Shown in pieces: positions 26,863-37,422 of a DNA stretch of 64,000 bases (its first letter is position 1; each line of letters opens with the position of its first letter). A program made the translations under genes and the position numbers. The DNA comes from Gimesia aquarii (GTDB lineage: Bacteria; Planctomycetota; Planctomycetia; Planctomycetales; Planctomycetaceae): assembly GCF_007748175.1 (NCBI RefSeq), contig NZ_CP037422.1, positions 372,001-436,000 on the forward strand, written 5' to 3'. The notes beneath the pieces were generated by a model. The model was given only the letters and a program-made list of their open reading frames with translations. It was not told where the DNA came from and did no database searches.

Positions 26863-28122
26863 CTAGAAGTCGTACCAGGTACCAAATCCAAACATCTGTT
26901 CGGAATTCTGGAAGAACGAATACTGCATTGTTTTTCCGTTGAAGTACTGGAGACCAATTCGGAAGAGATGGTTGTTGCGGTCGCCACGCCATTGCCAACC
27001 AATCATCATATTGACATTTCCACCCCAGTTGACTTCCTCACGCAAATAACCGTTGACAGCCCAGAAGGGCGCACCTCGAAGTCCAGAATGTTCTGCCGGG
27101 CTGAATTCCGCTCCAAATTGCAATTCCCATGGCTCCGCGCCACCATCAACATTGAAGGCGTATCCGATTTCTGCGTAGAGCCGTAAATCGGGATCAGGAA
27201 AATATCCGCCCCCCAATACGAACGCATCGCGTACGTAATTGATCCTCTGAAAGCCCGGATTCCGTTCCAGGAATTCATCACCAACATGCGCGCTGGTGTG
27301 ATAGTAAGCAAATTTTGCCTGATAGGCTCCCCGTCTCCAGGTCAAGGGGACACCGACTCGAAAATCTGCAGCATCCAGATCAAGTTCCTCTTCCATATTT
27401 AAACGTGGTGGACCAGCCCCTTCAACGTCAAGCTGCCATCCTTCCAGTACATTTTCATTCAGTGAGCCATAACGCAAAATTCCGACACGTGCCCCTGCTT
27501 CGAGCTCCATTTGCCAGCCAATGTCTTTTTCGTGCAAGATTGCGAGTGCCATACGTGGCTCTTTGGGACCTGCTAAATAAGATGTATAGAGCAGATCTGT
27601 CGGCAAAACAGTCCAACCCCAACAACCCCCTCCACACAATTCGTCGATGGAATCTGTATAGCTGCCTTCGGACATTGGCATGCCACCCAGGTTCGAAAGT
27701 TCAGAGTCGTCTGCAAGTGCTTCCAGAGCAGGAGGGTAAATTGGTTCTGTCGAACTGACTTGCTGAATTTGATTCAATTGGTTGCGTTGTTGTGGTCTAT
27801 TCTGTGAATAGAGGGGAGGTAAACTTTGTGTGATGTTTTGATTGTATGCAGCTGATTGAACCGGCTCTGTTTGATGAAGTGGCATTCCCAGTTGTACCGG
27901 ATTTCCCTGTCGAGGCGTGTATTGTTTTTGCAGGTAAGCCTGCGCTGAGCTGGAGGTTTGGGCACGGCGGTGCTGATTCATTCCATGCGGTGATGGCGCC
28001 ATAAAAGGCTTGCTGCTCGATGCCTGTTGACCAAACTGCTGTGCTAATAAATTTCCGCTCAGAGTACAAAGCAGGAAACTAGAAAGCGTCAGCCGTACTG
28101 ATATTAAAATAAATAACCTCAC
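26863..28122 (-). CDS. DUF1207 outer-membrane-type protein
   Basis: 419 residues with a GTG start at 28122, preceded by AAGGAG at 8 nt. A signal peptide ends near LSGNLLAQQ. Residues about 30-150 are low-complexity, rich in Gln, Pro, Ser and Asn. From about 165 the DUF1207 domain begins (WTVLPTDLLYTSYLAGPKEP), with alternating aromatic strands to the C-terminal residue Phe (FGFGTWYDF). This suggests a beta-barrel outer-membrane protein. The family has no known function. The terminal Phe agrees with Bam-type assembly. Confidence 0.85.
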   Translation of the reverse strand: MRLFILISVRLTLSSFLLCTLSGNLLAQQFGQQASSSKPFMAPSPHGMNQHRRAQTSSSAQAYLQKQYTPRQGNPVQLGMPLHQTEPVQSAAYNQNITQSLPPLYSQNRPQQRNQLNQIQQVSSTEPIYPPALEALADDSELSNLGGMPMSEGSYTDSIDELCGGGCWGWTVLPTDLLYTSYLAGPKEPRMALAILHEKDIGWQMELEAGARVGILRYGSLNENVLEGWQLDVEGAGPPRLNMEEELDLDAADFRVGVPLTWRRGAYQAKFAYYHTSAHVGDEFLERNPGFQRINYVRDAFVLGGGYFPDPDLRLYAEIGYAFNVDGGAEPWELQFGAEFSPAEHSGLRGAPFWAVNGYLREEVNWGGNVNMMIGWQWRGDRNNHLFRIGLQYFNGKTMQYSFFQNSEQMFGFGTWYDF

Positions 28123-28445
28123 CTGTGAGGCTCCTTATGGTGAACCACAGCATCAAGATACTGAGATAACGTGATTAATTGTAATGGGTGAGAGAGTCAG
28201 ATCATCTGGTGAAAGGGAGAGAGGATCATTCACAAATTGTGAAATAGAATTGAAGCGAGAGTATAACGGGATTTCTGAGAAGCGAAAAGGCGAGTTTCCA
28301 CGGAGACCATGAGAAACAACAGAGAGGACCTGTTTTCTCTAAGTGTTTTTCAAATAGATGCTTATGGTCGATGTTCAGAAGGGGAATTCAATAACCCGCG
28401 TTCAAATTAATGTGAGACATCACACAATTTTTGAGTGAATTTCCA
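28123..28445. other. intergenic region
   Basis: 323 bp between two genes of the same orientation. I see no ORF, RNA gene or strong hairpin. It should include the DUF1207 promoter. Confidence 0.5.
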
Positions 28446-29102
28446 TTATTGATTGATATGTAGAGTGTTCTTGTCGTTTAACTGAAAAGTCTGACCAGGC
28501 GTCACACGTTTTTCGACAACTCCCTGGTCAGAAAAGAAACGGATTTGAGCGGAATAAAAGAATTCATGAGACTCTCCCACACGTAATCGAAATGGGCCGT
28601 TCCATGACATCGAAGGCCCTTTGATTTCATATACGACTGGCGCCTTTGATTGATTCGTGATCTTGACTGCGGAGGCTCGAGTTCCTTTTACGACAGTAAA
28701 GAAGAAAGAATCATGCAGAGGATTACGTTCATGAAACCAGTGATTTCGGACCCGCTTAAGCCAGGCTGCATCCGCTTTCTCTTCTTTTTCTTTTATCTGA
28801 TCAAATCGACGGTATTCTTCCAGAATTAATTTTGCAATCTTTGCTGATTCCGATTTGGGGTACAGACGAATCACTTTTCGGGCGATCCGTTTCTGTTGTG
28901 TCAGTACCAGCTTTTCAACACCTTTTAGTAATTCCTGAGCGGCTTCTTCCTGTTCTTGAGGCGTTAGTTCAGACTCTGTCGCAAACGGATCTTTTTGCGC
29001 TCGTGCGACTTGATGTAGTCCTGTCATATTGATGAACAATGCCAGAACAAAAATCGGGAAGATTTTACGAGAGTTGAACGAAAAAAAAGATTGGGAGCTC
29101 AT
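28446..29102 (-). CDS. secreted protein of unknown function
   Basis: 218 residues from ATG 29102, selected because GAGGTG lies 6 nt upstream. Hydrophobic signal segment IFPIFVLALFINMTGLHQVARA. Residues 35-110 form charged helices (QEEAAQELLKGVEKLVLTQQ, then KLILEEYRRFDQIKEKEEKA), likely a coiled coil. The C-terminal about 100 residues are beta-rich (AVKITNQSKAPVVYEIKGP, FRLRVGESHEFFYSAQIRFF). No family recognised. The helical part has spacing reminiscent of tetratricopeptide-like repeats but is too short to assign. Confidence 0.78.
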   Translation of the reverse strand: MSSQSFFSFNSRKIFPIFVLALFINMTGLHQVARAQKDPFATESELTPQEQEEAAQELLKGVEKLVLTQQKRIARKVIRLYPKSESAKIAKLILEEYRRFDQIKEKEEKADAAWLKRVRNHWFHERNPLHDSFFFTVVKGTRASAVKITNQSKAPVVYEIKGPSMSWNGPFRLRVGESHEFFYSAQIRFFSDQGVVEKRVTPGQTFQLNDKNTLHINQ

Positions 29103-29433
29103 TGATTGCACCTCAAGTACAGCAAAACTGGTAACGAATGACTCATTTCAATTCTACACGCCAAAGAGGAGTAAAGTGTTTTTCCTTCCGAATTAATGAA
29201 TGTTTTTGAATTAGATTTCGGACTGAGCCTGATTCATTCCTGTGAGTGACAACACGGGGACATTCTTCATAAACCCCTCATTTAAAATAAGTTAACAATC
29301 ATGAGAGGTTTGATTTTTCTGATTTTGCGGCTAGAGAAGACAACACAAGCTTAATCGAATAAAATGCAAACTCGTCTTGGATTAGAAATGACAGTCAAAG
29401 AATTTTACGTCAGTGCAGAAAGTGTTTCCTGAT
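29103..29433. other. intergenic region between divergent genes
   Basis: 331 bp between the divergent secreted-protein gene and the ABC-2 permease gene. No further gene or clear regulatory structure was recognised. Confidence 0.5.
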
Positions 29434-30330
29434 ATGGCAAACTCCCCCCGGCCTCAGTATGGGCGTGTTTGGATTACATTCCTGCGGAATTCGCTGATTC
29501 GCGAAATGACGTTCCGTGGAAATTTGTTAATTACGATTGTCACTCGAGGATTCTGGTTTGCTGCTCAATTAATTCTGTTTGATATTATTTATCGAAATGT
29601 CAATTCCATCAACGACTGGACACGAGAAGAGTATTTCACTTTTATGGCAACAGGAATGTTGATCAATGCCTTCGTCGAAACATTCTTTATGCCCAACTGT
29701 GCAAATTTCAGCGAATTAATCAGAAATGGAAATCTTGATTTTGTACTTTTAAAGCCGATTGATACGCAGTTTCTGGTCTCATTCGAAAAAGTAAACCTGG
29801 CAATGTTGAATCAAGTATTGTTGGCAGGGGCACTTTTGTTCTATTCTCTCTTTGAACTGACACACATTGAAATGGCATTTTTAGAACTTCAAAACTTGGT
29901 GCTGTCAGGACAGTGGCTCTCTCTGTTAACGATTTGTTGTCAGGGTACAGGGCAAATTTTGATGTATTGCCTTTTGTTGGCGATCGGCGTCGCTTTCTTT
30001 TACAGCCTGATGATTACTCTGGCCAGCACCAGTATCTGGTTTGGCCGCAATCAGGGTCTTTATGATTTCTGGTTTTATATTACGGTATTCGCGCGCTATC
30101 CCCGTAGTATTTACAGTGGATCACCGACGGGGGAGTTGCTTCAATTTGCATTTTCATATGTGATTCCAATTTTACTTGTTGTCACAGTTCCTGCACGTCT
30201 CTTGTTATCGAAAGCATTAGAACCATCGTGGATTACCCTGGTGGGAGTTTCTGTAACGCTGGCTTCATTATTTATCTCGCGTTACATCTTTAACTGGTCA
30301 TTAAACAGCTATCGAAGCGCAAGTAGTTGA
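29434..30330 (+). CDS. ABC-2 family transporter permease
   Basis: 298 residues from ATG 29434 (a GTG at 29413 would add seven). Six hydrophobic segments, starting with [20 protein letters not shown], fit the ABC2_membrane_6/DUF990 type. The motif [19 protein letters not shown] and the loop [20 protein letters not shown] are typical of these permeases. Their partners are normally an ATPase and a second permease. Neither is adjacent, so they must be encoded elsewhere. The substrate is unknown. Confidence 0.85.
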   Translation: MANSPRPQYGRVWITFLRNSLIREMTFRGNLLITIVTRGFWFAAQLILFDIIYRNVNSINDWTREEYFTFMATGMLINAFVETFFMPNCANFSELIRNGNLDFVLLKPIDTQFLVSFEKVNLAMLNQVLLAGALLFYSLFELTHIEMAFLELQNLVLSGQWLSLLTICCQGTGQILMYCLLLAIGVAFFYSLMITLASTSIWFGRNQGLYDFWFYITVFARYPRSIYSGSPTGELLQFAFSYVIPILLVVTVPARLLLSKALEPSWITLVGVSVTLASLFISRYIFNWSLNSYRSASS

Positions 30331-30379
30331 TGATCAAATCAGAATCTAAAAGCCAAATCAATTTTCTATAGAGTCAATT

Positions 30380-31714
30380 ATGAATATCGTCATTATGGGA
30401 GCGGGAACCGTTGGCACATTTGTCGCCGACACGCTCTGTGCTGCACAACACAATGTCACAATTATCGATCAGTCGCGGAATGCCTTGCAACAGGTCGAAG
30501 AACGGGTTGATGTTCAAACCATCTGCGGTTCAGCCTGCGATTCTGCTATTTTGTTTCAAGCTGGTGTCTTGGGAGCTGATATTTGTCTTGCAGTGACCAG
30601 TCAGGATGAAGTGAACATGGTTGGGGCCAGCCTTGCGAAGGCGATGGGGTCTCGTCGCTGTGTCGCACGTGTGTTTAATCATGCTTATTTAAATCTGAGC
30701 ACATTCGACTATCAGCGACACTTTCATATTGATCGTTTATTGAGTCTCGAACATTTAACGGCCCTTGAGCTTGCAAAGGCAATTGGTGAACCAGGTTTGT
30801 TTGCTGTCGAGAATTTTGCCAGAGGAGAAGTTCTCATTCAGGTACTGAATGTACAACCGGGTGTCAAAGCAGAGGGAGTACAATTACGGAACTTGAAACT
30901 TCCCAGTGGGGTACGAGTGGGGCTAATTTCAGATGGCCAGAATACTTCTATCGCGGGTGCAGATAATGTGATCAAGGCGGGGCAAATGGTGACTCTCATT
31001 GGTACGCAAGAGCATATTGATAAAGTTCATCGTATGTTCCAGCACAAACGCTCCGAAAGGTTTCGCGTGATTATTGCCGGCGGAGGAGATATTGGTTTTA
31101 ATCTCGCGCGCATCTTACAGAAAAAAGAGTATTCTGTTGCGATTCTGGAATCTGATCCGGTCCGTTGCGACTTTCTCTCAAGAAATCTTGATTCGATCAC
31201 AGTGCTACATGGAGATGCAACAAGACGCACAGAAATGGAAGAAGCACGTGTTGGCAAGGCTGATGTGTTTATTGCGACAACTGGTCGAGACGAAGACAAT
31301 ATTGTGTGTGGTGTTGAAGCCAAGGAACTCGGAGCAAGCCGAATCATGAGTATTGTCCGGCGTCCCGATTATGCGAACGTGCTTGAAAAACTGGGTATTG
31401 ATTTTGCAGTCAGCCCCCGTGAAGTCATTACACGTCAGATTATGGGAATGGTACAGACAGGACCGATTATCAGTCATTCTGAAATTGGTGGAGGAAATTC
31501 TGCAATTTTAGAATTAGAAGTATTTGATGATTCACCGATTACGAAGGCACCTCTGAAAGATCTTAAGCTGAAACAAGCGCTGATCGCTGCCGTTGTTAAG
31601 GAAGATTGTGTGCGGGTTCCAGGTGCCGAAGATCAAATACAAGCGGGAGATACAGTTATTCTGCTTTGTGAACAGGAGAATCTGAATGAGATCATTCCAC
31701 TGTTTAAGCCGTAA
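30380..31714 (+). CDS. trkA: Trk-type potassium uptake regulator TrkA
   Basis: 444 residues with the duplicated layout of TrkA. The first RCK domain starts NIVIMGAGTVGTFVADTLC and ends in a TrkA-C part (QVLNVQPGVKAEGVQLRNL). The second starts RVIIAGGGDIGFNLARILQ (about 228-246) and ends with another TrkA-C part. Both GxGxxG nucleotide-binding loops are present. TrkA binds NAD(H)/ATP on the cytoplasmic face of TrkH/TrkG channels and gates potassium uptake. No channel gene lies in the window. It follows the ABC permease by 49 bp, so co-transcription is possible. Confidence 0.95.
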   Translation: MNIVIMGAGTVGTFVADTLCAAQHNVTIIDQSRNALQQVEERVDVQTICGSACDSAILFQAGVLGADICLAVTSQDEVNMVGASLAKAMGSRRCVARVFNHAYLNLSTFDYQRHFHIDRLLSLEHLTALELAKAIGEPGLFAVENFARGEVLIQVLNVQPGVKAEGVQLRNLKLPSGVRVGLISDGQNTSIAGADNVIKAGQMVTLIGTQEHIDKVHRMFQHKRSERFRVIIAGGGDIGFNLARILQKKEYSVAILESDPVRCDFLSRNLDSITVLHGDATRRTEMEEARVGKADVFIATTGRDEDNIVCGVEAKELGASRIMSIVRRPDYANVLEKLGIDFAVSPREVITRQIMGMVQTGPIISHSEIGGGNSAILELEVFDDSPITKAPLKDLKLKQALIAAVVKEDCVRVPGAEDQIQAGDTVILLCEQENLNEIIPLFKP

Positions 31715-31884
31715 AATTGATATAACTGGACAAGTAGGCCAAATCGCTTAAGATTCCACAACTCTTTCAGTCATAGCTGCACATTCTGGCCTATACTTGA
31801 TCTACAGTATGTTCGCACTCTCTGAGCTAAGTCATACTAATGAGTTTAGCTCAGTCACTTTAATATCTGTAGCAGGTAGCGCTC

Positions 31885-32280
31885 ATGAATGATCGAAGAC
31901 AATCAACGAATCGACGTACTGGAAATGAACGCCGCCAATATGCAAGAGTCAAAGCAACGACTGAAGTGAATTTAATGCGAGCGGGTAGTGTCTCAGGAAA
32001 TGAACCATTGAAGGGAACGCTCTATGACGTCTCGTTAGATGGAATCCGCGTTCTACTTGACATTCCACTTTCGATTGGAGAATCTCTTCTGGTAGAAGTT
32101 CACAACGCAGGCAAGCATCTCTTCAATTCCACTGCCAAAGTCATCTGGCAGAAACAAGAAGCGACTGGTAAGTACGCCACGGGATGTGAATTGTGTGTTT
32201 TACTGACACAGAAACAGGAAAAAACACTCAGTGAAATTACCGAATGCGATGCAGGCATGTCCAGTTTTGCTCAGAGTTAG
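31885..32280 (+). CDS. PilZ-domain protein
   Basis: 131 residues. A short, very basic N-terminus leads into a PilZ domain with both c-di-GMP signature elements: RxxxR as RQYAR at about 18-22, and DxSxxG as DVSLDG near 50-55. It is a stand-alone domain, so likely a cytoplasmic c-di-GMP receptor acting on an unknown partner. A second PilZ protein is encoded at 40300-40905. Confidence 0.88.
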   Translation: MNDRRQSTNRRTGNERRQYARVKATTEVNLMRAGSVSGNEPLKGTLYDVSLDGIRVLLDIPLSIGESLLVEVHNAGKHLFNSTAKVIWQKQEATGKYATGCELCVLLTQKQEKTLSEITECDAGMSSFAQS

Positions 32281-32351
32281 ATCAAACAAGAATCGCTTCG
32301 CTGTCACATATGAAACAGCACGAATGAATTTTATGGTACCACGCCAGATCG

Positions 32352-33104
32352 CTACCCTATAGTGTAGCCACCGTCTACCACGATTTCCTGGCCATAAATA
32401 TTCCTGGCAGCATCTGATGCCAGGAACACAGCGACTTCTGCAATTTTCTCCGGCTTACCAAAGGCTTGTGGAATCAGGCGGCTATTAATACTCTTTGCTA
32501 CTGATTGTAGTTGATCAGCATCCAGGCCCACGCTTTCCCAAAGTGGAGTCTCAATGGGGCCTGGGGCAATCGAGTTCACACGGATTCCACGAGGTCCGAG
32601 TTCAGCAGCCAGTGTTTGGGCCAATGACTTCAATGCAGCTTTCGAAGCAGAATAAGCTGCTAACCCTGGAAAACCAACTTGAGTCAAAAATGTAGTGATA
32701 AAGATGACCGCCGATGAGTCACTCAATAGAGGTAACAATGTGCGAACGGTCTGTACGGCGCCATGGAAATTGACATCAAATGTTTCATTGATGGCATCGC
32801 GCGACGATTCTTCAAAAGGGATCAAACGAGCGATACCCGCATTGGGAACCAGAATATCCACACGTCCAAACCGTCGCTCGGTGACATCAGCTAATCGAAT
32901 AAGGTCAGCATCATTCGTCACATCCCCCTCGACGACCAGAGTCCGTGCCGGAAAACGAGTTTCTAAGTCTTCCAGTGGTGCAATGCGTCTGGAAAAGACG
33001 ACTACTTTTGCGCCTTCACTGAGATAAGATTCCGCGATGGAGAGGCCAATGCCACTACTGGCACCCGTGACAACGGCAATCTTATTGAACAAGCGATCGG
33101 TCAT
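32352..33104 (-). CDS. short-chain dehydrogenase/reductase (SDR)
   Basis: 250 residues from ATG 33104 (a TTG at 33116 is also possible). Classical SDR: cofactor loop TGASSGIGLSIA near 15-26, NAG motif in VPNAGIARL, and catalytic YSASKAAL. The C-terminal IYGQEIVVDGGYTIG is typical of FabG-like enzymes. NAD(P)-dependent oxidoreductase of unknown substrate. The Rossmann residues after strand 2 (VFSRR) suggest NADPH. Not in an operon. Confidence 0.9.
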   Translation of the reverse strand: MTDRLFNKIAVVTGASSGIGLSIAESYLSEGAKVVVFSRRIAPLEDLETRFPARTLVVEGDVTNDADLIRLADVTERRFGRVDILVPNAGIARLIPFEESSRDAINETFDVNFHGAVQTVRTLLPLLSDSSAVIFITTFLTQVGFPGLAAYSASKAALKSLAQTLAAELGPRGIRVNSIAPGPIETPLWESVGLDADQLQSVAKSINSRLIPQAFGKPEKIAEVAVFLASDAARNIYGQEIVVDGGYTIG

Positions 33105-33223
33105 CAAAATACTCAACTCAGTTTGCGTATGGGGTAACGATTGATAGATGTTACCTATAGCAGTTTGATAATCAAATCACAAGATGATCGGGAAGGATTG
33201 CCAGTCTTCTGAACAACGGACAA

Positions 33224-35380
33224 TCAATGGATTAGAATAAATTCGTTGGAATTCAGATAAGCCCAGTAGATATCCTGATAGGTTCGTACGACCGCGGTTT
33301 GTGGAGGAACCTTACGAGCAATCAATTGTTTGGTACGTTCCTTCACCAGACGTTTCAGTTCTGATAACTCGCGCGATGTGGGATAGCGTGTGAGAGCAGC
33401 CATGCTGAGTTTTTTAAGTTTAGAATCAGGACTATGTTCCTTAAGTACCTGCCCTAAAATGCTCCCTTTCTGTTTGTAGTCGAGACTGTGTTTGACTAGG
33501 GGACCGTTCATCATCAGCAACGCTTGCGTGATTGTACCATCAAAGGTTGTGGTTTCGTCATTTTCTTCATTGTTAAGAGTATAAACAAATTGTTGCAACC
33601 ATTGATCCCGTTTTTGCATTTTGTTCCATGCGGTAGAATAATCGGTGATCACCACACGCGCGGGATTTGCAGTGACCTGTAAAGAGTCATAAAGCTGTTC
33701 TGCGGTCATCTGCTTCACGTACATGCGACTGAAGTTGGGAGTACTACCATCATCGGGGTTGTCCGTAGCGTTCTCTGCAATAAAGCGACTACTAAGTCGA
33801 TAGGCGTCTGACAAACAAATCCACTCAATCAGTTTTTTTATATCGTATCCACTGTCGATGAATTGACTGGCTAACTGGTTCAACAATTCGGGATGCGTGG
33901 GTGAATTATGATAACCCATATCATCAATGGGTCTGGTAAATCCATAACCAAAGAAGTGTGCCCACATACGGTTTACCATTGCGCGGGCTAACTGGTCGTT
34001 TTTACCTGAAGTTATTAATCGTGCTAACTCCTGACGTCGATTCACATCAGGACCATCAGAAACTTTGACCCCTGCATATTTGGGGTAGGCCGGCTGCATT
34101 AAGCCATTACGAGTTTCATAAAAGGTGGCTCCCTTTGCCGGAAGAGAGACTAACTCCAACTTCTGGGTATTCTTTTTTCCGTCCTTCCCCATTTTTTGAC
34201 TACGAACCACTTTGGTTTGTTTGAAGAAGCTGTTGATTTCCCAGAATTGACTTTGTGTTGCATTATTAAAAGGATGATTATGACATTGGGTGCATTGGAT
34301 TTGGGTTCCCAGAAAGAGCCGCGTGGTAATGGCGGTTGCAGGAACTGCCTGATTATTCAGGTGCGCCAATAGAAAGTTCGTCGCGCCGTTCGTTTCTGAA
34401 TCACCCTCAGCAGAGACTAGATCGTAGACGATATCATTCCATGGTCGGTTCTCAGCAAAGCTTTCAACCAGAAAGTCTTGCAATGCATGGCGGTTAATCT
34501 CCCGAGAAGTAGAGCGACCAATTAACAGGCGTGTCCAGATCGTCGACCAATTGGTGACATAGGTTGGATTTTTTGTCAATTGCTGTATGAGCCGTTGATG
34601 TTTGTCAGGCTGAGTCGATGTTAAAAACTGTTCCGCTTCTTTTGCCGTTGGGATACGACCGATGACGTCAAGATAAACACGCCTGACCCATTCTTCATCA
34701 GTGGCAAATGTGGATGGCGTAACTTGGGCCGCTTCCCATCCGTCTTGTATGCGATGATTGATAAACGTAACGATCGCTTCATCGGAGGCGCGCGGAGATA
34801 ATTTCTCAGCGGGGGGTAACAGCCTTGGTTTACTGGCGATCAAAGGACGATCATCGAACGGATCAACGCGTTTTTCATTTTGAGTACGCAGCATCGGATG
34901 TTTCAGAGTGTCAATCTGAATGGAACGATTGGGGTTTGGCTGCGCGACAATCTCATTATTTATGTTTACCGTTAAATTATCTGGCGACTTTGTTTCTCCG
35001 ATTGGATTTTCAGCCAGTTCTGGATTTTCAGTTTGTGTGATGTACGAAATGAAAATGACAGCAAAAAAAGCCAACAGGCACGCCGTGACAAGCCGCGAAC
35101 CAATTCGCGTTCGACGAGAAGTTTCAGGAGCCTCAGTCTGTTGCGGTAATTTCGTTTCAGGCACAGGCGTTGCAACAGGAATCATGTCATCTGAACCTAA
35201 TGCCTGATCCCAATATAATGTTCCATGAAGATGAGAGTAGTTCAGATAGAATTGCATCGCATCCGGATCGGAGAGGACGATCTCTTCCAGACGCATTTTC
35301 TCTTCAACAGAGAGACGCTCCTCGCATAATGCTTCCATAAGCAAAGAAAGCTCAGCCAGTTTTACTTCTTTCTTACTCAT
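33224..35380 (-). CDS. DUF1549/DUF1553 protein with anti-sigma-like N-terminus
   Basis: 718 residues. Residues 1-60 (LMEALCEERLSVEEKMRLEE, then YLNYSHLHGTLYWD) resemble the cytoplasmic N-terminus of planctomycete FecR-type anti-sigma proteins. A single helix lies at about 93-113 (LVTACLLAFFAVIFISYI). Outside the membrane are DUF1549 (EEWVRRVYLDVIGRIPT), a CxxCH haem-type motif (CTQCHNHPF) and DUF1553 (GFTRPIDDMGYHNSPTHPEL). The gene overlaps the sigma factor by 8 nt and is therefore co-translated. This suggests a membrane-spanning regulator whose outer domain is a presumed haem-binding planctomycete module. Confidence 0.88.
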   Translation of the reverse strand: MSKKEVKLAELSLLMEALCEERLSVEEKMRLEEIVLSDPDAMQFYLNYSHLHGTLYWDQALGSDDMIPVATPVPETKLPQQTEAPETSRRTRIGSRLVTACLLAFFAVIFISYITQTENPELAENPIGETKSPDNLTVNINNEIVAQPNPNRSIQIDTLKHPMLRTQNEKRVDPFDDRPLIASKPRLLPPAEKLSPRASDEAIVTFINHRIQDGWEAAQVTPSTFATDEEWVRRVYLDVIGRIPTAKEAEQFLTSTQPDKHQRLIQQLTKNPTYVTNWSTIWTRLLIGRSTSREINRHALQDFLVESFAENRPWNDIVYDLVSAEGDSETNGATNFLLAHLNNQAVPATAITTRLFLGTQIQCTQCHNHPFNNATQSQFWEINSFFKQTKVVRSQKMGKDGKKNTQKLELVSLPAKGATFYETRNGLMQPAYPKYAGVKVSDGPDVNRRQELARLITSGKNDQLARAMVNRMWAHFFGYGFTRPIDDMGYHNSPTHPELLNQLASQFIDSGYDIKKLIEWICLSDAYRLSSRFIAENATDNPDDGSTPNFSRMYVKQMTAEQLYDSLQVTANPARVVITDYSTAWNKMQKRDQWLQQFVYTLNNEENDETTTFDGTITQALLMMNGPLVKHSLDYKQKGSILGQVLKEHSPDSKLKKLSMAALTRYPTSRELSELKRLVKERTKQLIARKVPPQTAVVRTYQDIYWAYLNSNEFILIH

Positions 35381-35951
35381 GACTATAGGACTCGGCTGCT
35401 ATATAACGATTAATACATTCGAATAAAGTACGTCTGACCCTGCCCAGAGACTGATAAACGGAATTCACTGGACGACCCAACTCATCGGCAAGGTCCATGC
35501 CCTGGTTGCTTCCCTGATATCGCTTTTGGATGAGCTCGCGATCTTTCTGACGTAATTTATCGAGACAGAACATTAACGCATTTCGACGTAACTCGAACAC
35601 ATCCTGGTTTTCTTTTACGGCCTCTGCCACTTGAGAAACAAACTCATCACTAAATTGGTGCTTATCACGACTTCGCTTTTTTCGAAATTTCAATATTTCA
35701 TAATGCGCGATTTGACAGGCCCAGGCAAAAAAATTGGTGCCGACTTCAAATTGTTGTGCTTTTTTCCAGATGATCAGGTTGGCGTTTTGCAAAATCTCTT
35801 CAGCTTCGATCGGATGCGGAACCATGGACAGGATATACAAATAGAGGCGTCTTTGCGATTTCGTAAAGAGCGCAATAAACTCGCGTCCATTTTCAGAATC
35901 CGTATCCGGAAAAACAGGTTGATCGGTCGAACTTGTCAAGTATAGTTCCAA
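35373..35951 (-). CDS. ECF-type RNA polymerase sigma factor
   Basis: 192 residues. A stop codon three codons upstream leaves TTG 35951 as the earliest start. Sigma region 2 is visible at RRLYLYILSMVPHPIEAEEI and FFAWACQIAHYEILKFRKK, and region 4 at ALMFCLDKLRQKDRELIQKR and MDLADELGRPVNSVYQSLGR. It matches the planctomycete/verrucomicrobial ECF class usually next to FecR-like proteins. The following gene overlaps by 8 nt and carries an anti-sigma-like N-terminus. A likely target is the neighbouring DUF1549-DUF1501 operon, which is an inference from position only. Confidence 0.9.
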   Translation of the reverse strand: MELYLTSSTDQPVFPDTDSENGREFIALFTKSQRRLYLYILSMVPHPIEAEEILQNANLIIWKKAQQFEVGTNFFAWACQIAHYEILKFRKKRSRDKHQFSDEFVSQVAEAVKENQDVFELRRNALMFCLDKLRQKDRELIQKRYQGSNQGMDLADELGRPVNSVYQSLGRVRRTLFECINRYIAAESYSHE

Positions 35952-35996
35952 TTCAATTCATCAATGCAGACAGGCTAGATTTTTTATTCGCCTACA

Positions 35997-36037
35997 GTAA
36001 AACAGCGGAAGGGCCTTTTGAGAACTTCCGCTGTTTT
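35997..36037 (-). terminator. terminator after the DUF1501 gene
   Basis: AAAACAGCGGAAG (from 35999) and CTTCCGCTGTTTT (to 36037) form a 13-bp perfect stem around a GC/T-rich loop, with a T tract on the minus strand. It lies 34 nt beyond the DUF1501 stop codon and separates that operon from the sigma factor. Confidence 0.8.
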
Positions 36038-36070
36038 ATCGTTTCATAATCACATGGATTCACTTGGGAC

Positions 36071-37345
36071 TCAGCCAATCAATTCCTTGATGGGAGTTCC
36101 GCCATTGGCCAATTTCATGGGACGACCACGTTTCGATGTATGCACAATATCCAGAGGAATTCCTAATGAATGTGCAACTGTCGCCCAGAGGTCACCTGGT
36201 AGATAACTCTTGCCTTCGATGCCAATGCCATCACTGTCAGTCTTACCGATAGCCTGACCATTATTAAGTCCACCACCGCCCACTACAGCAGTCCAACTTG
36301 CTGCCCAGTGGTCACGACCAACATTCTGATTGATACGAGGAGTTCGTCCGAATTCACCCATACAGACGATCGTGACGTCATCCAGCATAGCTCGTTGTTT
36401 CAGGTCGGTAACGAGTGCTGAGATTCCTTTGTCTAACTGAGGCAGGTTTCGATTCTTTAATGAATCAAAGACTCCCTGGTGCAGGTCCCAACTTCCAACC
36501 GAAGCGGAAACTTCAATAAAGGGTACTCCGACTTCAACCAGACGACGGGCCAGCAACAGTCCCTGACCAAAATTGCCAGTTCCATACGCTTCTTTTAATG
36601 CCGCTGGTTCCTGATCCACTTTGAATGCTTCCATTTGCTTGGAAGTCATGAGGTTGACCGCCTTCTTATAGATGTCCTTATGAGAACTCGCAGATTCGCC
36701 CCGTTTCGACTTAATGAATCCTGATTCGAGAACTTGCAGCATATCAAGCCGTTGAGCTAACCGCTGTTGTTCTGACGTATCAACTTTGGCGTTTTGGATC
36801 GTTCCATCGCTGGATACGACAAACGGTGAATGGGACATACCCAAAAATCCAGCACTACCACGGCTACCACCGATTGAAATGAAGGAGGGGATTTCCAATT
36901 CTTTACGGCGAGAACCTAACTCATAGCTCACGACTGAACCGAACGTAGGATGAACTACAGTCGGATTAGGCACATAAGCAGAGTGCATGTAGTAAGTCCC
37001 GCGAGCGTGGTCGGCTTCACGTGTGCTCATGGAACGAATCAGCGAAAGGTCGCCCATTACTTTGGCGGTAGCAGGCATATGCTCTGAAATTTGCATATCA
37101 CCTTGCGTACTGATAGGCTTAAACTCTCCCCCATTTTTGGAGCCAGGTTTGAGGTCCCAGATGTCAATGGTCGGTGGTCCGCCTGGCATCCAGATGAGAA
37201 TACAGGCTTTTTGCTGTTTCTTAACCTGATTCGCGTTGGCTTCAAGATGAGACAGAAAGTGCATCGTGGGAATTGCCGTTGCTGCTCCCGCGACATGCTT
37301 CATAAAGTGCCGACGCGTCATTCCATAAGGATTGAGAATAGTCAT
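36071..37345 (-). CDS. DUF1501 family protein, Tat-exported
   Basis: 424 residues. Twin-arginine signal [19 protein letters not shown] at the N-terminus, then the DUF1501 domain ([40 protein letters not shown]). This alkaline-phosphatase-like/sulfatase-like family is nearly always encoded beside a DUF1549/DUF1553 protein, as here (78 bp downstream of that gene, same strand). The ATG is preceded by GAGGG at about 8 nt. Substrate unknown, acting outside the cytoplasm. Confidence 0.92.
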   Translation of the reverse strand: MTILNPYGMTRRHFMKHVAGAATAIPTMHFLSHLEANANQVKKQQKACILIWMPGGPPTIDIWDLKPGSKNGGEFKPISTQGDMQISEHMPATAKVMGDLSLIRSMSTREADHARGTYYMHSAYVPNPTVVHPTFGSVVSYELGSRRKELEIPSFISIGGSRGSAGFLGMSHSPFVVSSDGTIQNAKVDTSEQQRLAQRLDMLQVLESGFIKSKRGESASSHKDIYKKAVNLMTSKQMEAFKVDQEPAALKEAYGTGNFGQGLLLARRLVEVGVPFIEVSASVGSWDLHQGVFDSLKNRNLPQLDKGISALVTDLKQRAMLDDVTIVCMGEFGRTPRINQNVGRDHWAASWTAVVGGGGLNNGQAIGKTDSDGIGIEGKSYLPGDLWATVAHSLGIPLDIVHTSKRGRPMKLANGGTPIKELIG

Positions 37346-37422
37346 AGTGAATGCCCTCTTTTGATTCTATTGTGATTAAGATGGTTGATTGTTGTTATCG
37401 CTATTCGAAATACGGTTTCGAT